This document shows, one piece after another, positions 10,733 to 19,579 of a DNA stretch of 51,077 nucleotides. Each line of letters begins with the position of its first letter. The stretch's first letter is position 1. Source of the stretch: Streptomyces sp. PR69 (GTDB taxonomy: Bacteria > Actinomycetota > Actinomycetes > Streptomycetales > Streptomycetaceae). Below the pieces are notes generated by a model. That model saw only the letters and a list, made by a program, of their open reading frames with translations, made no database searches and had not been told where the DNA came from. The position numbers were made by a program, and so were the translations under genes. The stretch is taken from assembly GCF_026420845.1 (NCBI RefSeq), contig NZ_JAOWCB010000036.1, positions 1 to 51,077 on the forward strand, read 5' to 3'.

Positions 10733-12618
10733 GCGCGCACCAGGCCCATCGACACACTCTCCGGGACGGCGGGTTCCTGCGGGACGGCGAGCCGTACTTC
10801 AGCGTGGGCTTCAACTACCATCCCTCGTCCACCGGGTGCGACTACTGGCGGGACTGGGACCCCGAGCAGATCGGCGCCGACTTCGCACGGATGGCCGAAC
10901 TCGGCTTCAACACCGTCCGGTTCTTCGTCTTCTGGGCCGACTTCGAACCCGAGCCCGGCGCGTACGACCCGGTCGCCACCGAGCGGCTGCGGACCTTCGC
11001 CGCCCTCGCTGCCCGCCACCGGCTGCAGCTGCTGCCGTCGCTGCTGACCATCTGGATGAACGGACAGCGCTTCGACCCGCCCTGGCGGGCCGGCCGGGAC
11101 CTCTGGCACGACCCGGAGATGACCGAGCGCCAGCTCGGCTACGTCCGGCACATCGCACGGACCCTGCGCGACGCCGGGCGCGACGTCCTCGCGTACGACC
11201 TCGGCGACGAGGTCATCCACGTCGACCGGAACGCCTCCGGATCGCTCGGACCCGAGGGCGTACGCCGCTGGTGGGACCTGCTGGCCGGGGCCGTCCGCGA
11301 GGCCCACCCCGGCGCCCTAGTGCTCCAGGCCAACGAGGCGTCGGCGGTCACCGGGGAGCACTCCTTCCGCCCCGAGCACGCCGCACCGCTGGACCTGGTG
11401 GGCCTGCACGGCTTCCCGGTGTGGACCCCGTTCCACATGGAGTCCGTGGCCGCGCCCAAGGCCAGCTCCTTCGTGCCGTACCTGGTGCGCCGCGGCCTCG
11501 CCCACCGCCCGGTGCTGGTCGACGAGCTCGGCAGCTACGGCTGCGACGAGGAGACCGCCCGTGACTACCTGCGGGCCGCCGCCCACGCCGCACTGGCCGC
11601 CGGCGCCTGCGGAGTCATCGTCTGGTGCTGGCAGGACTTCATCACCGAGCGCAAGCCCTACGCCCTGCGCCCCAACGAACGCTTCGTGGGCCTGCTGCGC
11701 GCCGACGGCACGCCCAAACCGGCCATGGCGGCCTTCCGGGACTTCGCCCGGCGGGCCACCGGCGAACTGGCCGGGTTCCGCCCGCTTCCGGCCCCCGTCG
11801 GCATCCACCTGCCGGAACACCGGGAGGAAGGCGATGCGGGCTACCTCGCGAGCGGCGGTTCCGACGCGGCGGCTGGCTTCTACGCCGCCCAGCTGCTGCA
11901 ACGCGCCCACCTGCCGTACGCGTTCACCTCCGGCGTCCCGGCCGCCCCGGACGGCCCCGGCGGCCACCGCATGCTGGTCTGCCCTTCGGTCCGCCACCTC
12001 ACCCTGGCGGACCAGCAGGCCCTGGCCGGGTACGTGGCGGCCGGCGGCGTCCTGCTCTACACCGGTGGCGACCTGCTGCACGGCTTCGGCGGCGAGGAGC
12101 TGTTCGGGGTGCGGACCGCCGACTTCACCCTGCGGGCGGCCGACGTCGACTCCTTCACCTGGCAGGGAACGCTCTACCAGCTCGAGCGTGAACCGGGCCA
12201 GCTGCCCGTGCTCACCGCGACCACCGCCAAGGTCCTCGCCGAGTTCCCCGACGGCTCGCCCGCCCTCACCCGGCACCGCTACGGCCAGGGCGTCGCGTAC
12301 CACCTCAACGCCCCGTTCGAGCGGCAGCTGAACGCCCCCTACCGGCTCCGGGAAGCCCCCTGGCATCAGCTGTACGCCGACGTCGCCGCCGCCGAGGGCC
12401 TCACCGGCGAACTCCTGGCCGGACCCACCGTGGACGACCCCGACGTCGAGGTCACCGTCCTCGGACGCGGGGACGAGCGCTGCGCGCTGGTGATCAACCA
12501 CGCCCCCCGCCCGGTCCGTACGACCCTCCACCAAGACGGCCGCGCCGAACCTCTCGACCTCGGCCCCAAGGCTGTGCACCTGGCCACCTGGACCGAACGA
12601 CGGAAGGCCCACGCGTGA
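10729..12618 (+). CDS. GH-A clan glycoside hydrolase-like protein (cytoplasmic)
   Basis: This 629-residue protein has a TIM-barrel glycosidase domain (about 1-340; GFNYHP, MAELGFNTVRFFVFW) followed by a domain resembling the trimerisation domain of beta-galactosidases (from about 350; LVCPSVRHL, YVAAGGVLLYTGGD) and a C-terminal beta domain. The acid/base position is YDLGDE (Glu about 161), where clan members normally have Asn-Glu, and the nucleophile is LVDELGSYG (Glu about 266). There is no signal peptide, so it acts in the cytoplasm. In this operon it probably cleaves or rearranges a glycosidic intermediate instead of feeding on sugars; the congocidine cluster contains a comparable gene as I recall. 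ATGA and GTGA overlaps join it to both neighbours. Confidence 0.8.
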   Translation: MSAHQAHRHTLRDGGFLRDGEPYFSVGFNYHPSSTGCDYWRDWDPEQIGADFARMAELGFNTVRFFVFWADFEPEPGAYDPVATERLRTFAALAARHRLQLLPSLLTIWMNGQRFDPPWRAGRDLWHDPEMTERQLGYVRHIARTLRDAGRDVLAYDLGDEVIHVDRNASGSLGPEGVRRWWDLLAGAVREAHPGALVLQANEASAVTGEHSFRPEHAAPLDLVGLHGFPVWTPFHMESVAAPKASSFVPYLVRRGLAHRPVLVDELGSYGCDEETARDYLRAAAHAALAAGACGVIVWCWQDFITERKPYALRPNERFVGLLRADGTPKPAMAAFRDFARRATGELAGFRPLPAPVGIHLPEHREEGDAGYLASGGSDAAAGFYAAQLLQRAHLPYAFTSGVPAAPDGPGGHRMLVCPSVRHLTLADQQALAGYVAAGGVLLYTGGDLLHGFGGEELFGVRTADFTLRAADVDSFTWQGTLYQLEREPGQLPVLTATTAKVLAEFPDGSPALTRHRYGQGVAYHLNAPFERQLNAPYRLREAPWHQLYADVAAAEGLTGELLAGPTVDDPDVEVTVLGRGDERCALVINHAPRPVRTTLHQDGRAEPLDLGPKAVHLATWTERRKAHA

Positions 12619-13496
12619 TCATCGACGCCCATGTCCACGCGGGCGAGTTCTACCGGCACTACACCGCCGCCTTCGCCGAGGAGATGATGGCCACCACCGG
12701 CATGCCGCCGGAGGCCCTCACCGCGCCGGAGGGCCGGCTCCTCGCCCACATGGACGAGGCCGGGGTGGACCGTGCCTTCCTCCTCGCCTTCGACGTCCAG
12801 CGGATCGAGGGGTTCAAGGTCCCCAACGAGTTCGTCGCCGATATCTGCGCCCGCCACCCCGACCGGTTCACCGGTTTCGCCTCGGTCGACGCCGGCACCG
12901 CCGGCGCCGCGGACGAACTCCGCCGGGCCGTCACCGAGCTGGGACTCGCCGGACTCAAGACCGCCCCCTGCTACCTGCGGATGTCCCCGGCCGACCCGCG
13001 CTGGAACGACGTGTACGAGGTCGCCCAGGAACTGGACGTTCCGGTCCTGGTGCACACCGGCTACACCCCGGCGAAGAAGGCGGACCCGCGGTTCTTCTCC
13101 CCCCGGCTGCTCGACCGGGTCGCCACCGACTTCCCCGGCCTGCGGCTGATCCTCGCCCACCTGGGCACCCCCTGGACCGATACCGCCCTGGACCTGATGT
13201 CCCGGCACCCGCGGGTCCACGCCGACCTGTCGATCTTCAGCTGGTACCGCCCGGCCACCATGGTCGCCGCCGCCCTCGCGCGGGCCCGCTCCCTCGGCGT
13301 CCTGGACCGCCTCCTGTGGGGCACCGACCACCCCTTCTGCACCATGACCGACTCGGTGTCCCGGATGCGGGAGCTCGCCACCGACGGCTCGCTCTGGCCC
13401 GACGGCACCGCCCTGACCCCGGCCGAGTACGCCTCCCTGATGGGCGGCGCGGCAGCCGGGCTCCTCGCCACGACCCACGGGGGAACGACCCGATGA
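12615..13496 (+). CDS. Amidohydrolase-2 family metal-dependent hydrolase
   Basis: This 293-residue TIM-barrel hydrolase of the ACMSD/amidohydrolase-2 type has DAHVH at residues 4-8, VHTGY and ILAHLG as further His ligands, and LWGTDHP with the conserved Asp near the C-terminus. The family carries out decarboxylation, hydration or amide hydrolysis with a single zinc or manganese. In the pathway it could remove an acetyl group from an acetamido intermediate or decarboxylate a uronate-derived one. The GTG start overlaps the previous stop (GTGA) and the stop overlaps the next start (ATGA), so stoichiometric translation with the glycosidase-like and dehydrogenase genes is likely. Confidence 0.85.
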   Translation: MIIDAHVHAGEFYRHYTAAFAEEMMATTGMPPEALTAPEGRLLAHMDEAGVDRAFLLAFDVQRIEGFKVPNEFVADICARHPDRFTGFASVDAGTAGAADELRRAVTELGLAGLKTAPCYLRMSPADPRWNDVYEVAQELDVPVLVHTGYTPAKKADPRFFSPRLLDRVATDFPGLRLILAHLGTPWTDTALDLMSRHPRVHADLSIFSWYRPATMVAAALARARSLGVLDRLLWGTDHPFCTMTDSVSRMRELATDGSLWPDGTALTPAEYASLMGGAAAGLLATTHGGTTR

Positions 13497-14536
13497 AGAC
13501 CCTGCAATGGCACGCCCCCTACGACGTCCGCGTCCTCGACGCCCCCGTGCCCGCCCTCGCCGGCCCCGGCGACGCCCTGGTCCGGGTGGTCCGCTCCGCG
13601 ATCTGCGGCACCGACCTCCACCCCTACCGCGGCGAGATCCCCGGCTTCACCCCGGGCACGGTCACCGGCCACGAGTTCACCGGGGTCGTCGAGGAGACCG
13701 GCCCCGGCGTGCGCGGCTTCCGGCCCGGCGACCGGGTGGTCGCCTCCGACGTCATCGCCTGCGGCGGGTGCTGGTACTGCCGGCGCGGCTGGCACTACCA
13801 GTGCGCCGAGGTCGGCCTGTTCGGCTACGACACCGTGGTCGGCTCCACCGCGGTGGCCGGCGGCCACGCCGAGTACGTCCGGGTGCCGTTCGCCGACACC
13901 GTGCTCAGCCCCGTCCCCGACGGGGTCACCGACGAACAGGCGCTGTTCGTCGGTGACATCCTCGCCACCGGCTACGCCGCCGCCGAACGCGCCGGGGTCC
14001 GGCCCGGCGACACGGTCGCAGTGGTCGGCTGCGGCCCGGTCGGCCTGATGGCCCTCAAAGCGGCCGAGCTCATGGGCGCGGCCCGCGTCCTGGCGATCGA
14101 CCCGGCCCCCGGCCGGCGCGCCATGGCCGAGGCCCAGGGCGCGGTGCCCCTGGAGACCGGCGACGACCTCGTCGAGCAGGTCCGCGAACTGACCGGCGGC
14201 CGCGGTGCCGACGTGGTCCTCGAAGCCGTCGGGGTGGACGCCTCGCTGCTCAGCTCGCTGGAGATCGTCCGGCCGTGCGGCACCGTGTGCGCCGTGGGGG
14301 CGCACGCCTCTGCGGCCATGCCGATGCCCACGGGGCTCGCCTTCGGCAAGGAGCTCACGCTCCGGTTCGCCGTCGGCGACCCGATCAGCTCCCGCGACCG
14401 GCTGATGCCGCTGATCCGCAACGGCCGCATCGACCCCACCTTCGTCATCTCCCACCGCTTTCCGCTCGCCGAGGCCGCCGAAGGCTTCAAGGTGTTCGAC
14501 TCCGGCCAGGCCACGAAGGTGGTACTGGTCCCGTGA
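13493..14536 (+). CDS. Zinc-dependent alcohol dehydrogenase (MDR family)
   Basis: This 347-residue medium-chain dehydrogenase has the catalytic zinc ligands in AICGTD and GHEF. The structural zinc loop carries four cysteines (CGGCWYCRRGWHYQC), and VVGCGPVGLMA is the NAD(P) site. It resembles sorbitol/threonine dehydrogenases. It probably oxidises a secondary alcohol of a sugar-derived intermediate; in the congocidine pathway an alcohol dehydrogenase of this type is also present. Its stop overlaps the start of the NRPS gene (GTGA), so it is the last sugar-type gene of the run. Confidence 0.88.
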   Translation: MKTLQWHAPYDVRVLDAPVPALAGPGDALVRVVRSAICGTDLHPYRGEIPGFTPGTVTGHEFTGVVEETGPGVRGFRPGDRVVASDVIACGGCWYCRRGWHYQCAEVGLFGYDTVVGSTAVAGGHAEYVRVPFADTVLSPVPDGVTDEQALFVGDILATGYAAAERAGVRPGDTVAVVGCGPVGLMALKAAELMGAARVLAIDPAPGRRAMAEAQGAVPLETGDDLVEQVRELTGGRGADVVLEAVGVDASLLSSLEIVRPCGTVCAVGAHASAAMPMPTGLAFGKELTLRFAVGDPISSRDRLMPLIRNGRIDPTFVISHRFPLAEAAEGFKVFDSGQATKVVLVP

Positions 14537-17500
14537 ACTCCCCCCACCGCCCCGACCCTTCCGCGGGAGCGCCGGACACCCTCCCCGCCCTGCTTGCGGA
14601 GCGGGTCCGCAGCACCCCCGACGCCGACGCCCTGCGCTGCGGCGGCGCCCGGCTCAGCTATCGGGAACTCGACCGGCGGGCCACACTGCTGGCCGGCCGG
14701 CTGCGCCGGGCCGGCGTCGGCCCGGACGTCCCCGTCGGCATCCACCTGCACCGCTCGGTGGAACTGGCCGTCGCCCTGTTCGCCGTGCTGAAGGCGGGCG
14801 GGGCGTGCGTACCGCTGGACCCGGCCTACCCGGCCGAGCGGCTCGCGTTCGTCCTCGGCGACGTCCGGGCCCCGGTGCTGCTCACCGGCACCGGCCTGAC
14901 CGACCGGCTCCCGGCGCACACCGCCCGCGTCCTGCTCGTGGAGGCCGGGGACGCGACGCCGCCCGCGGGCGCCGCCGCCGACGACGAGGGAGCGGACACC
15001 AGGACCCCGCCGCACCCCGGGCACCTGGGCTGGATCGCGTACACCTCCGGGTCCACCGGCCGCCCGAAGGGCGTCCCGCTCGGCCAGGGGGCGCTCGCCG
15101 CCCTGGCCAGGGGCATCGCCGGCCGCCTGGACCTCACCCCGGCCGACCGGGTCCTTCAGTTCGCCTCCGTCGGCTTCTCGGTGGCAGCCGAGGAGGTCCT
15201 GGCCACCTGGGCCGCCGGAGCCTGCCTGGTCATGGACCCCGAAGGCGAACTGGCCGACAGCGCCCGGCTGCTCGCCCTCGTCGAACGCGAACGCGTCTCC
15301 GTCCTCCAGCTGACCCCGTCCTACTGGTACGAGTGGCTGCGTGAACTCGACGGCGGGCAGGGGCCGGTCGCCCCGTCCTCGCTCCGGCTGCTCGTCGTCG
15401 GCAGCGAACCCGTGGCCGTCGATCGGGTCGCCGACTGGTGCGCCACCGGGGTACGCCTGGTCCAGGAGTACGGCGCCACCGAGGCCACCGTCTCGCAGCT
15501 GCTGTACGAGACCCAGGCCGGCCCCGAGGAGATCCGCGGCTGGGACCGGCTGCCCATCGGCACCCCGCTGCCGGGGGTGCGCGCCCACGTCCTGGACGAC
15601 CGGCTGGAGCCCGTGCCCGACGGCGAGGCCGGGGAGCTCTATCTGGGCGGCCCCGGGGTGTCGCGCGGCTATCTCGGACTCCCCGCCCTCACCGCCGACC
15701 GGTTCCTGCCGGACCCGTTCACCGACCGGCCCGGCGGCCGGATGTACCGGACCCGGGACCTGGCCCGCCGACTGCCCGGCGGGGCGCTGGAGTTCCTCGG
15801 CCGCATCGACTACCAGCTCAACGTCCGCGGCATCCGTATCGAGCCCGGCGAGGTCGAGAACGCCATCGGCCAGTTCCCGGGCGTCCTGGAGAGCGTCGTA
15901 CTGGCCCGGCCGGACGACTCCGGCGCGGACCAGCTGGTCGCCTGCGTCGTGTGGGCGGGGGAGCCGCAGGTGCGGGGCCTGCGCGCCCGGCTCCGGGAGG
16001 TGCTGCCGCCGGCCCTGGTCCCCGCGAGGTTCGCGGCCCTGCCCGCCCTCCCGCTCAACGCCAACGGCAAGGTGGACCGGCAGGCCCTGCGCACGCTCCC
16101 CCTCGACCTGTCCTCCGGCCCGGCCGGGACGGGCACGGGCACCCCGCTCACCACGCTCCAGGCAGCGCTGACCGAAGTCTGGGAGGAGGTCCTCGGCACC
16201 GCCCCGATCGGACCGGACGACGACTTCTTCGAGCTTGGCGGCGACTCGCTGACCGCCGTCCGGCTGGCCGCCGCCTGCCGCGCCCGGCTCGGCACGGACG
16301 TCCGCCAGCGCACCCTGTTCCAGTCGCCCACGGTGGCCGCGCTCGCCGCGGAGCTTGGGGGCGCCGCCCCCGACGCCGTCCGGCCGCAACCGCACCCGGC
16401 CCCCGTCTCGGCCGACGAGGATGGCCGTCCCGGAGCCGTCCCGGCCGCCTTCGCCCAGCAGCAGATGTGGCTGCTGCACAAGCTCGCCCCCGGCTCGCCC
16501 CGGTTCAACGAGCCGGTGGTGCTGCGGCTCTCCGGACCGCTGGACCGCGCCGCCCTGCACACGGCGCTGGGCGCCCTGGTCGCCCGGCACGCCGCCCTGC
16601 GCACCGTGTTCGCGACCGAGGGCGGCCTGCCGGTGCAGATCCTGCGGGACCCCTACCGGCCGGAGCTGCCCCTGCTGGACCTGACCGGGCAAGGCTGGGA
16701 CGCCGCCGACGCGGTGGTGGCGCGGCTGGTGCGCGAGCCCTTCGACCTGACCCAGGGCCCGCTGCTGCGGTCCTCCCTGGTCCGCCGCGGCCCCGAGGAC
16801 CACCTGCTGGTGCTGGTCCTGCACCACATCGTCTTCGACGGCGGCTCGATGGAGGTCCTCTTCGACGAGCTCGGCCCGCTGTACGCCGCCGCGGCGGCCG
16901 GCACCGACGCCGCGCTGCCGGCCCCCGCCGCCTCCTACGCCGACTGGGCCCGCGAGCAGCACCGGCAGGCGGCCGAGCAGGGGTACGACGAGCAGCTGGC
17001 GTACTGGCGCAAGCAGCTCGCGGGCGCGCCGGAGACCACTCGCCTGCCCGCAGCCCCCGAGGGGCCTGCTCTCGCAGGCCACCGCCGCGGCGGTGGCGGC
17101 AGGGGCGCCGTGCACGCCTTCTCCGTGCCCGCCCCGCTCACCGCCCGGCTGCGGGAGCTCGCCGGGGCCGAGCGGGCCACGCTGTTCATGGTGCTGCTGA
17201 GCGCCTTCCAGGAGCAGGTGCATCGGGCCACGGGTGCCCGCGACCTGGTCGTGGGCACCCTCACCTCGGGCCGTGACCGGCCCGAACTGGACGGGTTGGT
17301 GGGCATGTTCGTCAACACGCTCTGCCTCCGGACCGAGCTGGAGCCCAGCCGGTCGTTCCGCGAGCTGCTGTCCTCGGTGCGCCGCACCGTGCGCGAGGCG
17401 CTCGCCCACCAGGACGTGCCGTTCGAGCGGGTGGTGGAGGAGCTGAGGCCCGCCCGCGGCCGCGGGCACAGCCTGTTCTTCCAGCTGATGTTCTCCTACG

Positions 17501-17748
17501 GCAGCACCCCGTCCCGGGGGCCCGCACTGCCGGGCCTGGCGTGCGAGGTGGTGCCCTGCGACACCGGCACCGCGAAGTTCGACCTCACCCTCGCGCTGGA
17601 CGAGGACGACGCGGGCGGTCTCACCGGCCGGCTGGAGCACGACCTCGACCGCATCGGCGCGGCGGCCGCCCGGGAGCTCGCGGAGGGCTACCTCGCCCTG
17701 CTGGAGCGGGCCGCCGCCGACCCCGGCCACCTGGTGGGTGCCGGATGA
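14533..17748 (+). CDS. Non-ribosomal peptide synthetase, A-T-C, with altered A-domain Asp site
   Basis: This is a 1071-residue protein. Adenylation domain (about 15-530): YTSGSTGRPKG about 170, YGATEAT (A5), YRTRD in place of YRTGD (A7), GRIDYQLNVRGIR (A8), NGKVDRQAL (A10). Carrier domain: LGGDSLTAV with the phosphopantetheine Ser about 572. Condensation domain (about 640-1060): HHIVFDG about 764, intact. The A4 core reads FSVAAEE where alpha-amino-acid domains have FDxSVxE, so the Asp that holds the alpha-amino group is Ser216. This points to an aryl, pyrrole, beta-amino or hydroxy acid. A terminal C domain with no thioesterase suggests amide formation with a free amine or a carrier in trans. 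The GTG start overlaps the dehydrogenase stop. Confidence 0.92.
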   Translation: MNSPHRPDPSAGAPDTLPALLAERVRSTPDADALRCGGARLSYRELDRRATLLAGRLRRAGVGPDVPVGIHLHRSVELAVALFAVLKAGGACVPLDPAYPAERLAFVLGDVRAPVLLTGTGLTDRLPAHTARVLLVEAGDATPPAGAAADDEGADTRTPPHPGHLGWIAYTSGSTGRPKGVPLGQGALAALARGIAGRLDLTPADRVLQFASVGFSVAAEEVLATWAAGACLVMDPEGELADSARLLALVERERVSVLQLTPSYWYEWLRELDGGQGPVAPSSLRLLVVGSEPVAVDRVADWCATGVRLVQEYGATEATVSQLLYETQAGPEEIRGWDRLPIGTPLPGVRAHVLDDRLEPVPDGEAGELYLGGPGVSRGYLGLPALTADRFLPDPFTDRPGGRMYRTRDLARRLPGGALEFLGRIDYQLNVRGIRIEPGEVENAIGQFPGVLESVVLARPDDSGADQLVACVVWAGEPQVRGLRARLREVLPPALVPARFAALPALPLNANGKVDRQALRTLPLDLSSGPAGTGTGTPLTTLQAALTEVWEEVLGTAPIGPDDDFFELGGDSLTAVRLAAACRARLGTDVRQRTLFQSPTVAALAAELGGAAPDAVRPQPHPAPVSADEDGRPGAVPAAFAQQQMWLLHKLAPGSPRFNEPVVLRLSGPLDRAALHTALGALVARHAALRTVFATEGGLPVQILRDPYRPELPLLDLTGQGWDAADAVVARLVREPFDLTQGPLLRSSLVRRGPEDHLLVLVLHHIVFDGGSMEVLFDELGPLYAAAAAGTDAALPAPAASYADWAREQHRQAAEQGYDEQLAYWRKQLAGAPETTRLPAAPEGPALAGHRRGGGGRGAVHAFSVPAPLTARLRELAGAERATLFMVLLSAFQEQVHRATGARDLVVGTLTSGRDRPELDGLVGMFVNTLCLRTELEPSRSFRELLSSVRRTVREALAHQDVPFERVVEELRPARGRGHSLFFQLMFSYGSTPSRGPALPGLACEVVPCDTGTAKFDLTLALDEDDAGGLTGRLEHDLDRIGAAAARELAEGYLALLERAAADPGHLVGAG

Positions 17749-17795
17749 CCGGGATCCGGCCGCGTCCCGCGGTGGACGGCCGTTCCGGGCCGCGG

Positions 17796-18578
17796 TCAGG
17801 CTGCGGGGCCGCCCGCAAGGGGCAGTCGGCGGGCCACCTCGGCCACCAGGGCCCGCTCGTGCTCGCGCAGGTAGAAGTGGCCGCCGGGGTAGGTCAGCAC
17901 CTCGGACCCGGCGCCGGTGACCTCCTCCCAGCTGGCCAGCTCGGCCACCGGGCAGGCCGGGTCGTCCTCGCCGCCGAACACGGTGACCGGTACGTCCAGC
18001 CGCTCCTCGGGCGCCGCCGGTCGGTAGCGGTCCAGCATGGTGTAGTCGGCGCGCAGCGACGGCATCAGCAGCTCCCGCATGTCGGGGTGCTCGTAGGCGT
18101 CGGCGTCGGTGCCGGACAGCGCCCGGACCACGGCGATCAGCGACGCGTCGTCCAGGCCGGGACGGCGCCGGCCGCCGTAGCCGACGTGCGGGGCGCCGCG
18201 TCCGGACACCATCAGCCGCGGTACCTCCTGCCCGTCCTGCCGGAGGGCGCGGGCCACCTCGTAGGCCACCGCAGAACCCATGCTGTGCCCGAACATCACG
18301 AGGGGGAGGCCGGTATGGGCCTTCAGGGCCACGGCCACCGCGGCGGCGAGCTCCGGGAGGGACTCGAAGCAGGGCTCGGCGATCCGGTTTTGCCGTCCCG
18401 GGTACTGCACGGCCAGCAACTCGACGCCGTCCGGCAGCAGTTGCGGCCAGCCGAAGTAGCCGGTCGCGGTGCCGCCCGCGTGCGGGAAGCACACGAGCCG
18501 CACCCGGGCGCCGTCGACCGGGTACCGCCGGAACCAGGGATCGCCGTGGTCCACCCTCGGACGCTGCGCCGCCACCAT
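17796..18578 (-). CDS. Type II (editing) thioesterase
   Basis: This 260-residue alpha/beta hydrolase matches NRPS/PKS external thioesterases. It has PWFRRY near the start, VCFPHAGG, FGHSMGS with the nucleophilic Ser, FGGEDDP with the acid, and GGHFYL with the His. Such enzymes release wrongly loaded acyl groups from carrier proteins. It is convergent with the NRPS gene (47 bases between stops). The ATG at 18578 gives a usual N-terminus (MVAAQRPRV...PWFRRY); a GTG at 18638 would add 20 residues but has no visible ribosome site. It is divergent from the diiron oxidase gene, so regulatory signals should lie in 18579-18718, where I see no clear consensus. Confidence 0.85.
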   Translation of the reverse strand: MVAAQRPRVDHGDPWFRRYPVDGARVRLVCFPHAGGTATGYFGWPQLLPDGVELLAVQYPGRQNRIAEPCFESLPELAAAVAVALKAHTGLPLVMFGHSMGSAVAYEVARALRQDGQEVPRLMVSGRGAPHVGYGGRRRPGLDDASLIAVVRALSGTDADAYEHPDMRELLMPSLRADYTMLDRYRPAAPEERLDVPVTVFGGEDDPACPVAELASWEEVTGAGSEVLTYPGGHFYLREHERALVAEVARRLPLAGGPAA

Positions 18579-18718
18579 GACCACCCCGTTCCCGCCCGCG
18601 TCCCGCAGCCCCCAGCGGGCGGAAGGACGACCGGCCACTTGATCAACGGCGTCACCCTACCAACGGGCTCGCCCCGCCCTACCGGTGACTTTCGACCCGA
18701 GCCGCACTGGAGCACCGC

Positions 18719-19579
18719 ATGACCACGGCACCGACCGACCACTGGACACCCTGCACCGCGATCGACCAGAAGCGGCTGTACGACCTCTACACCAGCGTGC
18801 CCACGGCCGCCGGGTACGAGGAGATGCTCGGGATGGAGGAGCGCTGGATCGACGCGATCGCCGAGGGCCACCGGCGCAGCGCCCCGCAGTTCGCCTCGCA
18901 CACCGAGCTGTTGCGCGAGCTGTCCGGCTTCCTCGCCCGGGAGGGCACGGTGGCCTCCGACAGCCACCGGTTCCTCGCGGAGGAGGCGACCCTCGACCAG
19001 TTCCGCGTCGTCGTGGGCGAGTTCGCCCTCGACGGGCTCACCGAGTCGCTCAACCTGCTGCCGGTGGTCCCGCGACTGCCCTACAAGGCCGGCATGGCCG
19101 TGTTCCGCGTGATGGTGGACGAACTGGGCTGCGGCAACGACGACCAGGCGCACTCGGAGCTCTACCGCGAGCTGCTGCGCGAGCTGGACATGCCGACCGA
19201 GGTCGAGGCATACCGGGCCGGGGCCAGCCCGCAGAGCCACGCCTACGTCAACATGTTCCACTGGCTGGCCTCGCGCGCGCCCTCCCCGGAGTACTTCCTC
19301 GGCGGCTATGCGTACTTCGAGGCCAGCGTGCTCTACGGGTTCCGCAGCTTCGCCCAGGCCGCCCGGCGGCTCGGCCTGAAGGCGGCCCGGTACTACACCG
19401 AGCACCTGTACATCGACACCTACCACAGCAAACAGATGCGGGTGGCGATCCGGGAGACCCAGGCGGCGCGCGGGCTCGACCTGGCCAAGGTGTGGGCCGG
19501 GGTCGAACTGACCAGCGCGATCGTGCACGACGCGACGGAGACGGCGATATCCCTGGCCCGGGAGGCGGGCGGGGCATGA
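18719..19579 (+). CDS. Haem-oxygenase-like diiron oxidase (HDO family), possible N-oxygenase
   Basis: This 286-residue all-helical protein belongs to the iron-containing redox enzyme / haem-oxygenase-like family that includes UndA, BesC and the SznF and RohS N-oxygenases. Candidate diiron ligands are a Glu in VVVGEFALDG, the acidic/His run DDQAHSELYRE, a Glu in YAYFEASVL, and EHLYIDTYH, which gives the HxxxDxxH spacing typical of the last helix. Family members oxidise amines to hydroxylamines, nitroso or nitro groups, or cleave C-C bonds. The partner is evident: the Rieske gene starts inside its stop codon (ATGA). The ATG is supported by GGAG 6 bases upstream. Confidence 0.78.
   Translation: MTTAPTDHWTPCTAIDQKRLYDLYTSVPTAAGYEEMLGMEERWIDAIAEGHRRSAPQFASHTELLRELSGFLAREGTVASDSHRFLAEEATLDQFRVVVGEFALDGLTESLNLLPVVPRLPYKAGMAVFRVMVDELGCGNDDQAHSELYRELLRELDMPTEVEAYRAGASPQSHAYVNMFHWLASRAPSPEYFLGGYAYFEASVLYGFRSFAQAARRLGLKAARYYTEHLYIDTYHSKQMRVAIRETQAARGLDLAKVWAGVELTSAIVHDATETAISLAREAGGA

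Noticed and set aside
13972..18492. Minus-strand open frame of 1506 codons opposite the dehydrogenase and NRPS
   Set aside because: No recognisable domain; composition of an antisense shadow; the opposite strand carries intact NRPS motifs.
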